Shown here: positions 31,326 through 41,345 of the stretch, piece by piece | Position numbering within the stretch: position 1 is the first letter of the stretch | How the letters are laid out: each line of letters begins with the position of its first letter | DNA from: Leguminivora glycinivorella | Taxonomy: Eukaryota; Arthropoda; Insecta; Lepidoptera; Tortricidae | Length of the DNA: 64,000 nt | Direction of reading: 5' to 3' | Assembly (NCBI RefSeq): GCF_023078275.1 | Contig: NC_062976.1 | Coordinates: forward strand, 248,001-312,000 | The notes under the pieces: generated by a model | What the model was told of the DNA's origin: nothing | The model's database searches: none | The model's input: the letters and a program-made list of their open reading frames with translations, nothing else | Made by a program: the position numbers and the translations under genes

Positions 31326-31530
31326 AAATACGCACTAAGCGTTTCGCTTCAACGTTTCTATTGTGAAATTTGTGAACCGCCAATGAGTGGAATGCCCTGC
31401 CTGAGTCTGTGTTTCCGCATGAGTACAATCCAGGTCTCTTTAAAGCAAGAGTAAATACGTTCTCATAGGTTAAGCGTGGACACAGCTATACTGCATCATC
31501 ACTACCATCAGGTGTGATCGTGGTCAAACG
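31326..31530 (+). pseudogene. LINE ORF2 C-terminal remnant and 3' UTR
   Basis: Frame KIRTKRFASTFLL is followed by two in-frame stops, then EWNALPESVFPHEYNPGLFK, then a stop near 31465. The untranslated end CATCAGGTGTGATCGTGGTC matches 59262-59388 in reverse. It is the same LINE family as the element split at 59389-61455. Confidence 0.6.
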
Positions 31531-31611
31531 TCTACCTATTCATACTAAATAACCTAACTCAAAAATTAAAATTTTCAAAAAAGCGTGCTCCACCGTAGAC
31601 CGCATCATCAT

Positions 31612-31812
31612 AGACCATTTTCATGAAACATGGCTAAGAACGTCTACCTATTCAACTCAGCTTTCAACCAAAAAATTAAAATCTACATCGGTTCATCCGT
31701 TCGGGAGCTACGATGCCACAGACAGACACATACAGACAGACAGACAGACAGACCGACAGACAACACGTCAAACTTATAATACCCCGTCGTTTTTGCGTCG
31801 GGGGATAAAAAA
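31612..31812 (-). repeat. CTGT-microsatellite interspersed repeat, copy 4 (reverse)
   Basis: Complement of the other copies: CATGAAACATGGCTAAGAAC, TCCGTTCGGGAGCTACGATG, (CAGA)n, CGTCAAACTTATAATACCCC. It lies in the putative third intron of the host gene. Confidence 0.8.
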
Positions 31813-31880
31813 CCCCGTAACCCTGAAATCAGTATATCGGTTTTTTTGAAGCATCTATTTATTTATCACCATCGTCTCAC

Positions 31881-33900
31881 CCAGCCGTATGCGGCCCTCG
31901 GAGCATGGTGCAGTGCTGCGTGACGTCCAGCTCCAAGCTGAGGCAGCCAGGCACCTCCCGCGGGCAGTCGATGGTGATGGCAGTGTATGGCGCGCTGTGT
32001 TGCACTTGCTTCAGTATGGGCTTGTTGTGCGGCGCGTTGCATACGCTGAACTCCTGACCCGCGAGTTTCCTCCCGGGAATGCTGCATCTCTGTGAAGTGA
32101 GTTCTAATAACTAATCTCAACCCTTAGGGTCCCCCCACATCTAGCGTCTCGCGAGCGTAGCGTCGGGCCAACTGTATGGAAACGTTGCGTCGACGTCGCG
32201 CCGACGCGGCGTCAGACTCTGCCATACAGTTGGCGCGACGCTACGCTCGAGAGTCGTGAAACGCTAGATGTGGGGGACCCTTAAATGCATGTTTTTTTTT
32301 CTTTTATCGCGAAATTTATATATGTAATTAACAAATGGCTAGGTAAACATAATTTACAAATAAATATTGACAAAACTAACTATGTACAATTTAACACAAA
32401 ACTTGGCAAAAGTCAAGAACTAAATATACACTATAAAAATAAAACCGTAGCTGAAATGGATAGTGTATCGTTCTTAGGTTTAAAACTAGATAAATATTTG
32501 GACTGGAGTGAACAAATTGAACATGTGTGCTCAAAAGCAAACAGATTTGTCTATGTTTTGAGGAGACTGAGACGCACATCTGGCTTACAAGCCTCATTAG
32601 CTGCTTATCACGGGTATGTCTCTTCCAATTTAAGGTACGGCCTTATACTTTGGGGGGCCTGTTCAAGTTTGGATAGAGCATTTATTGCACAAAAAAAATG
32701 TATTCGAGCAATCTGTAATTCACGCCCATTTAAATCGTGTAGAGAAATGTTCAAATCTCTAAAGATCCTTACACTTCCGTCTTTATATATTTTAGAGTCA
32801 TGCATGTTCGTCAAAAATCATATGGACCTTTTCACGACGGCTCAATCCGTGTTTCCGAGGGGTACGAGAAATGAAGGCCGCCTCGTGCATGACAGTATTC
32901 CAAGAACTTCATTATATCACAGACAGTGTTTTGCAATGTGCATTAAATTGTATAACAAGTTACCGAAAAGCATGAAAGAGTTACATGTAAATAAGTTTAA
33001 AAAAGTTCTTGTTGGTTATTTATTAGATAAAAATTATTATTGCCACGATGATTTTCTCAAAGAAAACATGCAGGAGCAAAATTGTTAATTAATTAAAAAT
33101 AGTTATTAAGTATTTTGTAAAATTTTGCATGCTAGTATTTTTAAATACATATAGCAGAATAAGCAACAAATTGTCAAAATAACATCTGTAGACATAAATC
33201 ATGTAATACTTATTCTATGCAAATAAAGCTATTCTTCTTCTTCTTCTTCTTCTTCAAAGGTTTTCTGACTGGGAAAAATTATATAAAAAAAATATTTAAT
33301 CATAAGATCGATTTTAATACTAAATCAGGGAGGGTCAAATAAAAATATATATAAACAAAAATCTGAAATCTTATATAAACAAGTATATATTATTGGATTT
33401 ATTGGTAAACTTTTAAATCCTGTTTTTCACACTTTTCCGCCCTGCGAAATTGAAATGGCAAATAAAACGGGAGTTAAAAAATATAGAAAAAAATATATCT
33501 TACATCAGGAATAACCATGTAGAATTCACCAGAAACGGTGAGTTTGAAACTTTCTTCGCTGTCGAACGGCGCGCCAACGAGTTCGACTGAAAAAAATTGA
33601 TGAGTACATTTTTTAAAACGTTTACGGAAAACTGCAAGAAGCTACTCGTACTGACCTTGGCGCCAAAAGTATTATAAAAAATATAAATTATGAAATTAGA
33701 CACAATTTAAAACGCGGAGATGGGCGAATGTCTTGTTTTTGTACGGTATTATACCTACTTGTACTAATTGGACACATTATTTAAAAAATGTAAGAATTAT
33801 ATCTACATATGGTAAGCGTGTCACAAAAAGAGTTTGGCTCGGCGTCGGCGGCGGCGATCAGCGCGGCGAGCGCGAGCAGCGAGCGGGCGAGTGGCGACAT
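31881..33900 (-). CDS. Host gene: secreted/membrane protein, first three exons
   Basis: Unrecognised protein read from three spliced segments on the minus strand. Exon 1: ATG at 33898-33900 in a CCGCC-ATG context, encoding a signal peptide (MSPLARSLLALAALIAAADA) and a few more residues. The donor is either ~33824 or ~33806, both leaving phase 1 and both weak. Exon 2: 33504-33586, 83 nt, after TTTTTTTCAG and before GTAAGA; encodes ELVGAPFDSEESFKLTVSG then EFYMVIPD. Exon 3: 31881-32089, 209 nt, after CTTCACAG and before GTGAGA; encodes RCSIPGRKLAGQEFSVC, HNKPILKQVQHSAPYTAITI and DCPREVPGCLSLELDV, with five cysteines. Phases agree (1, 0, leaving 2). The gene continues beyond exon 3, but I could not find the next exon. 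Intron 2 (~1.4 kb) holds a MITE and an antisense LINE. Exon 2-3 is the strongest part. Confidence 0.6.
32127..32280. mobile_element. 154-bp MITE with TTA target duplication
   Basis: Starts GGGTCCCCCCACATCTAGCG and ends CGCTAGATGTGGGGGACCC, with TTA at 32124-32126 and 32281-32283. Inner arms pair through GCGAGCGTAGCGTCG/CGACGCTACGCTCG. PIF/Harbinger-like by target site; non-autonomous. Confidence 0.75.
32315..33252 (+). pseudogene. 5'-truncated Jockey-like LINE: ORF2 C-terminus, 3' UTR and TTC tail
   Basis: The frame to 33088 is intact but lacks the RT catalytic YxDD and everything before it. It begins around NKWLGKHNLQINIDKT (RT thumb border), then SVSFLGLKLDKYLDW, VLRRLRRTSGLQASLAAYHG, LRYGLILWGAC, QKKCIRAICN, LKILTLPSLYILESC and MCIKLYNKLPKSMKEL, ending KNYYCHDDFLKENM. 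A ~140-bp 3' UTR follows, with AATAAAG near 33222 and a (TTC)n tail to ~33252. This is typical target-primed reverse transcription with 5' truncation. It lies antisense in intron 2 of the host gene. The open frame suggests youth, but function is impossible without the catalytic core. Confidence 0.8.
33253..33503. other. Intron sequence between LINE tail and exon 2
   Basis: AT-rich, no other features seen. Confidence 0.4.
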
Positions 33901-34384
33901 GGCGGCGGCGGCGGCGGCGGCGGCGGCGGGAACGGCGGCGGCGGGAATTGCGCGTCGGCGGCGCTGATATTTAACAATGAGGTGCAGACTGTAGCGAATG
34001 GTTTCCTTGTCATTTATAATTGAATCACAATTAGAGTTCCGTTCTGCAAAAATCTAGTAAAAACTCCAATTGTTTTTTTCTTCTCATAAAGGTGAAATAC
34101 GTAGTAAATTTTTCGTAGATACTTTATAATATGTAGTTGTAGGCAAGCACGAATACACAAACAGAGTAGACTTATATATTATGATTTTTATTAAGGGCCT
34201 ATCCTGTCCCACTGAAGGGCAAATTCTCCTTCAAATTCTCTATATTTCTATACCCTGAAGTATACTACCAGTCAAATCAAACGCTTGCTCCGCCATCTAT
34301 GACGAAGTCTACTTTTGCTCCTTACAATGTATGTCATCCAAAGAATGATTTATAATTATTCAAAATGTGGATTTATTTTTCTTA
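33901..34384. other. GGC-repeat leader and upstream region of the host gene
   Basis: 33901-33930 is a (GGC)n run forming the 5' leader (CCG repeats on the minus strand). A TTAAATA word near 33970 could serve as a TATA-like element, but nothing confirms a promoter. The remainder is AT-rich intergenic DNA. Confidence 0.35.
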
Positions 34385-34487
34385 GGGTCACTTACACCAC
34401 CTGCTTAACTCAAGGTTAGTGGGCTGTCAACTGTCAAATTCATATAAAATGGTTGGTTAACCCTCCATTTTCGGTGGTGCAAGTGCC
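34385..34487. mobile_element. 103-bp MITE with TTA target duplication
   Basis: Starts GGGTCACTTACACCACC and ends GGTGGTGCAAGTGCC, with TTA at 34382-34384 and 34488-34490. Confidence 0.65.
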
Positions 34488-34848
34488 TTAACGTCTGTAC
34501 TTCACTAGTATTCTACTATTCATAGTTGTACAAAATTAACAACCGTATCAAATTTTAGATTATTCGCTGAGAAGTTCAATGATGTTAACTCAGATCCGAG
34601 TTAATTAAATCACTAAATAGGTACCTGTAATTTTACTGGTAATTGTTTGCACCTTTATCGGTAAACATATTATTATTATTAGGACCGACATTCATTGACT
34701 GATAGCTCCTAATTAAAGACAGAATAAATATGATAGATATGTTATAAAATTTATCAAAATGGCGGAACGGGAGCCATAGGCCTGCAATTCGCAGAGCCAA
34801 CAAGGCGTTACTTACTTATTCTAAATTTGTTCTAAAGCATTATATTTA
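34488..34848. other. Intergenic DNA, no gene seen
   Basis: AT-rich, featureless up to the 3' LTR of the next element. Confidence 0.4.
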
Positions 34849-34852
34849 CACT

Positions 34853-35230
34853 TGTAGGTACTATACTACCAAATATGAACAGCACTTGATACTTAAAAGT
34901 TTATTATCAATATAGGACATTACAGTGCTTAACGCGATCGTACAAATTCGTAACACAGATCGAATAGCCTGCGCGCAGCCTTCCGGCGCCGAGTAGCGTA
35001 ACCGACTGGCGAGGGCCAGCAAAGGGATGAAGGGAATGCCGGGCGCGCACGAGTTATCACGAGTGCGCCCGAAGTGTACCGAGCAGTTCAAATCGCGCGG
35101 CGCGGGAGCGAGGCGCGCAGGCAACAAATATTCAAACTTATTTAAAGGCTTACGTATATATCGTTACATACATATTTATTTGTTAGCAAAGACACATATA
35201 TTTTATTTTAATCTAATGCGTGTTGCTACA
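34853..35230 (-). repeat. 3' LTR of the CsRn1-type element
   Basis: 378 bp; the minus strand starts TGTAGCAACACG and ends GTACCTACA. Its first bases supply the stop codon of pol. Confidence 0.92.
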
Positions 35231-36962
35231 CTGGCTGTGGTTGCGGCACGCGTGTGACTGGTTGTGGTGGTGGCACGTGTGGCGCTGCGAGCTGCTGATC
35301 AGGAGTTAGACTATCAGGTTCGTCTAACATGAAAGCAGGCTTCAACCGATCAATAGAGACATTGTTAGGCTTACCTTTGATAAGGATCTTGAAAAACTTG
35401 TCTCCTCTTTCGACCACCTGATAAGGCCCAGTGTACGTTGGTTGCAGGGGCTTTCGTACGGCATCGTTGCGAAGGAATACATGCGTTGACGTATTTAAAT
35501 CCTTATGTACGAACACTTTGTGTGATCCATGGCGGGCCACTGGCGAAGGCTGTAATTTGCGCATGATAAGCTGCAAACGAGTGAGGAAGTTAGTGTAATC
35601 AGCTGGTGTATCTTGACCAGAGGATTCAAAGAAATCGCCTGGCAAGCGTAGTTGCTGACCGTACACGTATTCCGCAGTGGAAGCGGCCAAGTCCTCTTTC
35701 CATGCCGTTCTGATTCCTAACAGAACCAGAGGCAGGACTTCAACCCAATCCTCGCTCGTATGGCATTTAATGGCAGCCTTCATCTGTCTGTGGAAACGCT
35801 CCGCCATGCCATTTGCTGCCGGATGGTAGGCAGTCGTCTGAATGTGTTCAGCTCCGATGGACTTCGCTAAACTATTAAAAGTCTCAGAAATGAACTGCCT
35901 TCCCCGGTCAGTTGTTATACGCCTGGGACATCCGAATCGCGATACCCACCCGGAGAAGAACGCTTGAGTGACAGTTTCTGCCTTAATGTCGGAAACTGGT
36001 ATCACTTCCGGCCATCTTGTAAAACGGTCCACTGCTGTCAGGCAATACTGGAAACCCTGTGAATACGGTAGTGGACCTACCAGGTCAATGTGGACGTGTG
36101 CAAAACGCTCTGTTTCAGTCGCGAATGACATTACAGGCGAGCGTACGTGCCTTGACACTTTACATCGCTGGCAGTGTTGACATGCTCTAGACCAAGTGTG
36201 ACAATCTTTATTTACCCCAGGCCAAACATATCGCTCCGTAACAAGCTTCGTCGTAGCCCTGGCGCTGGGATGACTCAGTCCATGTATGGTATCGAACGCT
36301 TGTCGACGGAACTCTGGAGTCAGGTACGGACGAGCCATTGGTCCAGATGTGTCACAGTAGACTGCAGCGTCACCAGACTGACCAGGAACGACTAACCTTT
36401 TAAGTTGCAACGACGATCCGGTCTTTAGCAACTGCTGGAACTCGGCATCGCGTTCCTGAGCAGCGGCTAACGCGTTGTAGTCAATGACTTTGCTGCTGAT
36501 TGCATCGACAGGACGAGAGAGTGCGTCCGCGACTACGTTCTCCTCACCTGCTATGTGACGGATGTCGGTGGAAAACTGTGCGAGGAAATCCAGGTAACGA
36601 AACTGGCGAGGTGAGCACTTGTCTAAGGGCTTGCTGAAGGCGTACACGATAGGCTTGTGGTCTGTGTAAATTCTGAACGGCTTCAGCTCCAACATGTGCC
36701 GAAAGTACTTGACAGACTCGTAAATTGCGAGTAACTCGCGGTCGTACGGGCTGTACTTGCGCTGGGCCGGGTTCAGTTTACGTGAGAAGAAGCCTAATGG
36801 TTCCCACGTATTACCTACCAACTGTTGCACCACACCACCGATCGCTATGTCCGAGGCGTCACTGACCAGAGCCAGAACCGCATTCGGACGTGGATGGACA
36901 AGAAGAGTAGCCTCACCTAGACTCGCTTTGCAAGCCTCGAAAGATGCATTGAGGTCAGCGTT
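35226..36962 (-). CDS. pol: CsRn1-type pol, C-terminal part: RNase H and integrase
   Basis: Open from just after the in-frame TAG at 36963-36965 to a TAG at 35226-35228 that lies in the LTR. It begins with the RT connection and the RNase H aspartate region, then GFFSRKLNPAQRKYSPYDREL, YTDHKPIVYAF, HIAGEENVVADALSRP. Integrase: zinc-binding HGLSHPSARATT...CQHCQRCK, then HVHIDLVGPLPY, ITTDRGRQFIS and NGMAERFHRQMK giving the D, D, E triad. A C-terminal chromatin/DNA-binding segment (YTGPYQVVERGDKFFKILIK) and a proline-glutamine tail follow. In frame with the upstream RT, from which it is separated only by one stop codon. Confidence 0.9.
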   Translation of the reverse strand, partial: NADLNASFEACKASLGEATLLVHPRPNAVLALVSDASDIAIGGVVQQLVGNTWEPLGFFSRKLNPAQRKYSPYDRELLAIYESVKYFRHMLELKPFRIYTDHKPIVYAFSKPLDKCSPRQFRYLDFLAQFSTDIRHIAGEENVVADALSRPVDAISSKVIDYNALAAAQERDAEFQQLLKTGSSLQLKRLVVPGQSGDAAVYCDTSGPMARPYLTPEFRRQAFDTIHGLSHPSARATTKLVTERYVWPGVNKDCHTWSRACQHCQRCKVSRHVRSPVMSFATETERFAHVHIDLVGPLPYSQGFQYCLTAVDRFTRWPEVIPVSDIKAETVTQAFFSGWVSRFGCPRRITTDRGRQFISETFNSLAKSIGAEHIQTTAYHPAANGMAERFHRQMKAAIKCHTSEDWVEVLPLVLLGIRTAWKEDLAASTAEYVYGQQLRLPGDFFESSGQDTPADYTNFLTRLQLIMRKLQPSPVARHGSHKVFVHKDLNTSTHVFLRNDAVRKPLQPTYTGPYQVVERGDKFFKILIKGKPNNVSIDRLKPAFMLDEPDSLTPDQQLAAPHVPPPQPVTRVPQPQPV

Positions 36963-38357
36963 CTACTCGATCTTAGCAGAGCTCTTGCAGTGATGACCAA
37001 CCAACAAACCATTTAGCGGCGCCTGTTTCTGGGCTGCGTGTGGTATAAAGCGTCGATAAAAATTCAGCATGCCCAAGAAACGACGGAGTGATTTGATGTT
37101 GGTGGGACGGGGAAAGTCCATGACAGCTTTCACCTTCTCAGGTAAAGGTGACGTACCTGTGCTGGAGATACGATGGCCGAGGAATTTAACCTCAGGCTCC
37201 CCGAATACGCACTTTGCGGTGTTTATTAGAACGCCATGCTCGCGTAGTCGCTCAAATACTTGCTTAAGGTGTTTCTCGTGCTCGGCGGCGCAAGAGGAAG
37301 CCACGAGAATGTCGTCTAAATATGGGAAACAGAATTCCAGGTCACCGAGGATCTCGTCGATGAATCGCTGGAATGTCTGAGCAGAATTGCGTAATCCGAA
37401 CCCCATAAACGCGAACTCAAACAACCCAAAGGGCGTCGTGATTGCTGTTTTAGCAATGTCATCTTTAAAAACTGGAATTTGATTGTAGGCACGAACCAAA
37501 TCCAACGTGCTAAAAATTTGACAGCCCTGTAAGTTGTGCGAGAAATCGGCAAGATGCCTAACGGGATACCTGTCAGGTATGGTGCGCGCGTTTAATGCGC
37601 GATAGTCGCCACAAGGTCGCCAGCCGTTGTTCTTTTTTGGAACCATGTGAAGGGGCGACGACCAAGGGCTATCGGAGCGACGTACTATACCTGTTCGCAC
37701 CATATCTTCGAACTCCTGCTTGGCTACTTTGAGCCGTTCTGCATCCAACCGTCTAGGGCGACAGTACACTGGTGGGCCAGGAGTGGTACGGATGTAGTGA
37801 ACCGTATTGTGCTTCACTGCTCGTTCTGTCGGTTCACCCGCCGGCCTCGTGATTTCGGGAAACTGATGCAGTAACGCGTGGTACGCTGTTATACCTGAAA
37901 TCGACTTAACACTGGCCACAGTACAAGAAGAGGCTGAGTAGGCCTGAGCAGTTAACATAGTACAATAATCTATCAGTCTTTTATGCCTTACGTCTATTAG
38001 CAGGTTATAATAGCCTAAAAAGTCTACACCTATAATTGGTTTTGTCACCTCAGCCAAAACAAAACGCCAGTGAAATGCACGGCGTAAACCGAAATCAAGT
38101 GTCAAACTAATAGTGCCATAAGTAGGTATAGGAGTACCATTTGCGGCAAACAATTGATATTTATCTTTCCTGCGTAATTGCGGATTTACAGACGTAAAAG
38201 GAAATACACATAGATCGGAACCACTATCTACTAAAAATGTCAATTTAGTATTTTTATCCATGATAAAAAGACGACCTGTAGTAACTGGGCAGTCACTAGT
38301 CGCCATTAGTGACCGCCACTGCCATTTCCCTCGGTCCAATTGCACGGCGCGCGACAT
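36963..38357 (-). CDS. pol: CsRn1-type pol, N-terminal part: protease and reverse transcriptase
   Basis: 465 codons including the stop. Protease: LTFLVDSGSDLCVFP (DSG active site) and IIGVDFLGYYNLLID. RT: DSPWSSPLHMVPKKN, PCGDYRALNARTIPDRYP, FSTLDLVRAYNQIPV, GLRNSAQTFQRFIDEI and catalytic FPYLDDILVASS, then LGHRISSTG and FLGMLNFYRRFIP. It overlaps the end of gag by ~52 nt in the -1 frame, as expected for ribosomal frameshifting. It ends at a TAG between RT and RNase H where related elements continue, so the protein is cut short unless read through. Confidence 0.9.
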   Translation of the reverse strand: MSRAVQLDRGKWQWRSLMATSDCPVTTGRLFIMDKNTKLTFLVDSGSDLCVFPFTSVNPQLRRKDKYQLFAANGTPIPTYGTISLTLDFGLRRAFHWRFVLAEVTKPIIGVDFLGYYNLLIDVRHKRLIDYCTMLTAQAYSASSCTVASVKSISGITAYHALLHQFPEITRPAGEPTERAVKHNTVHYIRTTPGPPVYCRPRRLDAERLKVAKQEFEDMVRTGIVRRSDSPWSSPLHMVPKKNNGWRPCGDYRALNARTIPDRYPVRHLADFSHNLQGCQIFSTLDLVRAYNQIPVFKDDIAKTAITTPFGLFEFAFMGFGLRNSAQTFQRFIDEILGDLEFCFPYLDDILVASSCAAEHEKHLKQVFERLREHGVLINTAKCVFGEPEVKFLGHRISSTGTSPLPEKVKAVMDFPRPTNIKSLRRFLGMLNFYRRFIPHAAQKQAPLNGLLVGHHCKSSAKIE

Positions 38358-39202
38358 TTGGTCGCCCGGGGTCCAAACCTGTCATGGTACCAGCATCTGC
38401 CATCTTTCCCCGCGCGACTTCTTGAGCGAGAGCTGCGACGACCTCTGTCTCCGGATTGCGAGCGCGATGTAGCGCGCCCACGGAAATTGCCAGTCGCCAA
38501 GGCGGCTACCTGCTGCACGAGGTCATCTATACGGCGGTTGAGACGTTCCTCCATCGTACTAGGTATAGACGACGGCGCGAGAACCGGAACAGCTGATCCC
38601 GAAGCCTCCGCGACGTGCGGCGTGTGTATCACAATATCGTTCACTCGGTCGGCCAGCGCAGCAATCTTGTCCAAACCGGCATCTGACATCGTAGCAATGA
38701 CGGTCTGCACGTGCGGCGGCAAACGTTTAGCCCATATGCTGCGCAGAAAATCGTCTGACAAGTCGGCACCGGCTAGGTCGCGAAGATGACGTAAAAACTG
38801 CGAGGGTTTGCGGTTTCCCAGTTCAGCTTGAGACACCAACTCTTCGATTCGCTTGTCCTTGGACACGGACAGACGGTAAACTAGCTCAGATTTCAACTTC
38901 TCGTACTTTTCCGTTGTCGGCGGTTTGGTAATTATGTCCTTGACTTCCGCGGCGTATTTGTGTTCGAGGTTACTCACTACGTGGTAAAACTTGGTCGTGT
39001 CGGACACAATATTCGCCAAAACAAACTGGCCTTCTAACTGGGCAAACCACAAAGCTGGTTCCTCTGGCCAAAATGGCGGCACTTTGACGCCAACTGCACT
39101 AACGTTCGAATCCGTTGTCTTCGGCGTAGTAACAACAGGCGGAGTAGTTGTACTCGTAGTTGTCGTAGTCGTAGTGTCGGTTATAGTTATAGGCGGTCCC
39201 AT
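38306..39202 (-). CDS. gag: CsRn1-type gag
   Basis: 298 codons. A Thr-rich N-terminus (ITDTTTTTTTSTTTPPVVTT) is followed by the capsid core: VPPFWPEEPALWFAQLEGQF, TKFYHVVSNLEHKYAAEV, LGNRKPSQFLRHLRDLAG, LRSIWAKRLPPHVQTVIATM. Then an Arg/Ser-rich stretch and the knuckle CWYHDRFGPRATKCRAPC, a C-x2-H-x9-C-x3-C arrangement in place of the usual CCHC. Start chosen at the only upstream ATG close to the leader. Packages the element RNA. Confidence 0.9.
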   Translation of the reverse strand: MGPPITITDTTTTTTTSTTTPPVVTTPKTTDSNVSAVGVKVPPFWPEEPALWFAQLEGQFVLANIVSDTTKFYHVVSNLEHKYAAEVKDIITKPPTTEKYEKLKSELVYRLSVSKDKRIEELVSQAELGNRKPSQFLRHLRDLAGADLSDDFLRSIWAKRLPPHVQTVIATMSDAGLDKIAALADRVNDIVIHTPHVAEASGSAVPVLAPSSIPSTMEERLNRRIDDLVQQVAALATGNFRGRATSRSQSGDRGRRSSRSRSRAGKDGRCWYHDRFGPRATKCRAPCNWTEGNGSGGH

Positions 39203-39286
39203 AATGACGCTTTTCGTATTTAGTTATAGCAATCAATGTTCAATCGGCCACCTATACTATACACTGCACTGCACTCAGTTTTTAAA

Positions 39287-39302
39287 CGTCGGAAAGTCAC
39301 CA
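39287..39302 (-). promoter_or_regulatory. Primer-binding site, Trp-tRNA type
   Basis: Three bases inside the 5' LTR the minus strand reads TGGTGACTTTCCGACG. The first seven bases agree with tRNA-Trp priming; the following bases are less certain. Confidence 0.6.
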
Positions 39303-39305
39303 AAT

Positions 39306-39683
39306 TGTAGGTACTATACTACCAAATATGAACAGCACTTGATACTTAAAAGTTTATTATCAATATAGGACATTACAGTGCTTAACGCGATCGTACAAAT
39401 TCGTAACACAGATCGAATAGCCTGCGCGCAGCCTTCCGGCGCCGAGTAGCGTAACCGACTGGCGAGGGCCAGCAAAGGGATGAAGGGAATGCCGGGCGCG
39501 CACGAGTTATCACGAGTGCGCCCGAAGTGTACCGAGCAGTTCAAATCGCGCGGCGCGGGAGCGAGGCGCGCAGGCAAAAAATATTCAAACTTATTTAAAG
39601 GCTTACGTATATATCGTTACATACATATTTATTTGTTAGCAAAGACACATATATTTTATTTTAATCTAATGCGTGTTGCTACA
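39306..39683 (-). repeat. 5' LTR of the CsRn1-type element
   Basis: 378 bp, matches 34853-35230 with one visible difference; followed by target duplication CACT. Confidence 0.92.
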
Positions 39684-39687
39684 CACT

Positions 39688-39959
39688 TAATACATAACAC
39701 AAAGATGTTTTTTTTTCATATCTTCGTCTTTTTCTTTCTATAATATTTATAAATGAAACTCTTTGTACCTACAGCATTCATTGTTCCATTCCATATTCAT
39801 CTGAGTCTTTCCCGCTCCCATGGCAATGACTATTACCCAGAATGACTATTATACGCGGTAATGACGACGCGGGTACTGAGGACCTCGGCAGACTCGTGGC
39901 CGCGTTTTGTTTCAGATTTTTATTGTCTTCAGTGTAGACTTGCAATAAATAAATAAATA
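39688..39959. other. Intergenic DNA, no gene seen
   Basis: No recognisable feature; ends in an AAAT repeat at 39945-39963 that forms the tail of the next SINE. Confidence 0.4.
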
Positions 39960-40205
39960 AATATTATAGGACATTCTTACACAGATTGACTGAGTCCCAC
40001 GGTTAAGCTCAAGAAGGCTTGTGTTGCAGGTACTCAGACAACGATATATGTAATATACAAATACTTAAATGCATAGAAAACATCCATGACTCAGGAACAA
40101 ATATCTGTGCTCATCACACAAATAAATGCCCTTACCGGGATTCGAACCCGGGACCGCGGCGTAGCAGGCAGGGTCACTACGCGCTTGGCCAGACCGGTCG
40201 TCAAT
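39960..40205 (-). repeat. tRNA-derived SINE (family C), copy 1
   Basis: On the minus strand, ACCGGTCTGGCCAAGCGCGT (A-box region) and GGGTTCGAATCCCGG (B box) precede a body with GTGTGATGAGCACAGATATT and CATGGATGTTTTCTATG, ending in an (ATTT)n tail. Copies at 56050-56288 and, interrupted, 57113-57727. Not a tRNA gene: no acceptor or anticodon stems. Confidence 0.85.
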
Positions 40206-41157
40206 GTAAAGATTGTAGTAAATATGTACTATTATGTCGTTGATAGATTATGAATATGGCAATTCATAGTCATGTGAATGGAATTTCAAATTGTAATGCT
40301 TTTGATGATCTCAGACAAGGACTTATATAAATGCTAAACGACTAAAATAAAGTACTAAATGTTGCCGGCCTTAGTCAGACGGCTCAAAGGTCTGTCGTCA
40401 AGTGATAAACAACATCGTCGCGCGTACTATTGTGGAACTTATTGACAAAATCCTAAGGATACAATATAGAATAACTAGCATATTTTGTAGTCATATTGCA
40501 TATAATTCCCTACCCGCCGCTGGTCATTGGTTTTGTTCTGTCTTGTTTTGAATTAGTTATTTATGTAATTGTACTTAATGGCTAAGTTAACTAAAATTGT
40601 TTTATACCTAGTAAAAAAGGAGGCAAATTTATGAAAGCACATGTACCTACTTAAACGTTATTAGCTAGCTAAAAACGTAAAAAGTAAATATACCTGGCAT
40701 TGCTTGTACACAATTGTAATTGTTGAATTACAAAAAGACGCGTTGTACTATAATTTTTTTTTTTTTTTTAGAAAAATTTATTTAATTTAAGTTTTAGTTA
40801 AGTTATTTTTTTTAAAGCGAGTGTACACTCGTTATACTTACTACCTAACATTTTATTTCTGTTTTAGTTATATTTCTCTAAAGTGAAATGTATAATTTCT
40901 TTGAGAAAATAAAGATTTGAGAAAATAAAGATCTATAAACCATAAAATAAAATGCAAAAGAAATATTTTCGTACGGTACAGTGGGGCAAATCTCGCCTTG
41001 GGGCAAATGTAACTGGTCCATTTGTTCCATATTTTACAATGTTAGCATTATTAAATTGTATTTATATAATTATGTAAATGTATAAATTACATAATTATTC
41101 TTAATATAAAAATTCCTATACATAGAAAAAATAAAAAACTAAACCTAAACTAAATCT
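40206..41157. other. Intergenic DNA; LINE-like 3' tail near 40860-40945
   Basis: A repeated GAGAAAATAAAGAT at ~40895-40935 looks like a polyadenylation-type LINE tail. 41089-41157 matches the retroelement 3' UTR at 43201-43272. No gene is seen. Confidence 0.45.
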
Positions 41158-41345
41158 AAAAACCGGTCAAAAGCGTGTCGGGCCACGCTCAGTGTAGGGT
41201 TCCGTAGTTTTCCGTATTTTTCTCAAAAACTACTTAACCTATCAAGTTCAAAATAATTTTCCTAGAAAGTTTTTATAAAGTTCTACTTATGTGATTTTTT
41301 TCATATTTTTTAAACATATGGTTCAAAAGTTAGAGGGGGGGACGC
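41158..41345 (+). repeat. CCGGCCAAG-type interspersed repeat, truncated
   Basis: Starts AAACCGGTCAAAAGCGTGTC and breaks off in AGAGGGGGGGACGC. Collinear with 60168-60360 and truncated where the tandem duplication begins. Confidence 0.75.

Larger units (their letters stand above)
34853..39683 (-). mobile_element. CsRn1-clade (Kabuki-like) Ty3/gypsy element, nearly complete
   Basis: 4831 bp on the minus strand with two 378-bp LTRs, gag and pol, flanked by CACT at 34849-34852 and 39684-39687. The LTRs differ at one visible position (near 35127/39580), so insertion is recent. Clade reasoning: the Gag knuckle is of the Cys-His-Cys-Cys kind and the primer site starts TGGTGAC as for tRNA-Trp, both hallmarks of CsRn1-type elements such as Bombyx Kabuki. 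Confidence 0.92.

Noticed and set aside
33733..34023. Plus-strand frame with poly-glycine
   Set aside because: Reads the GGC repeat antisense to the better-supported signal-peptide exon.
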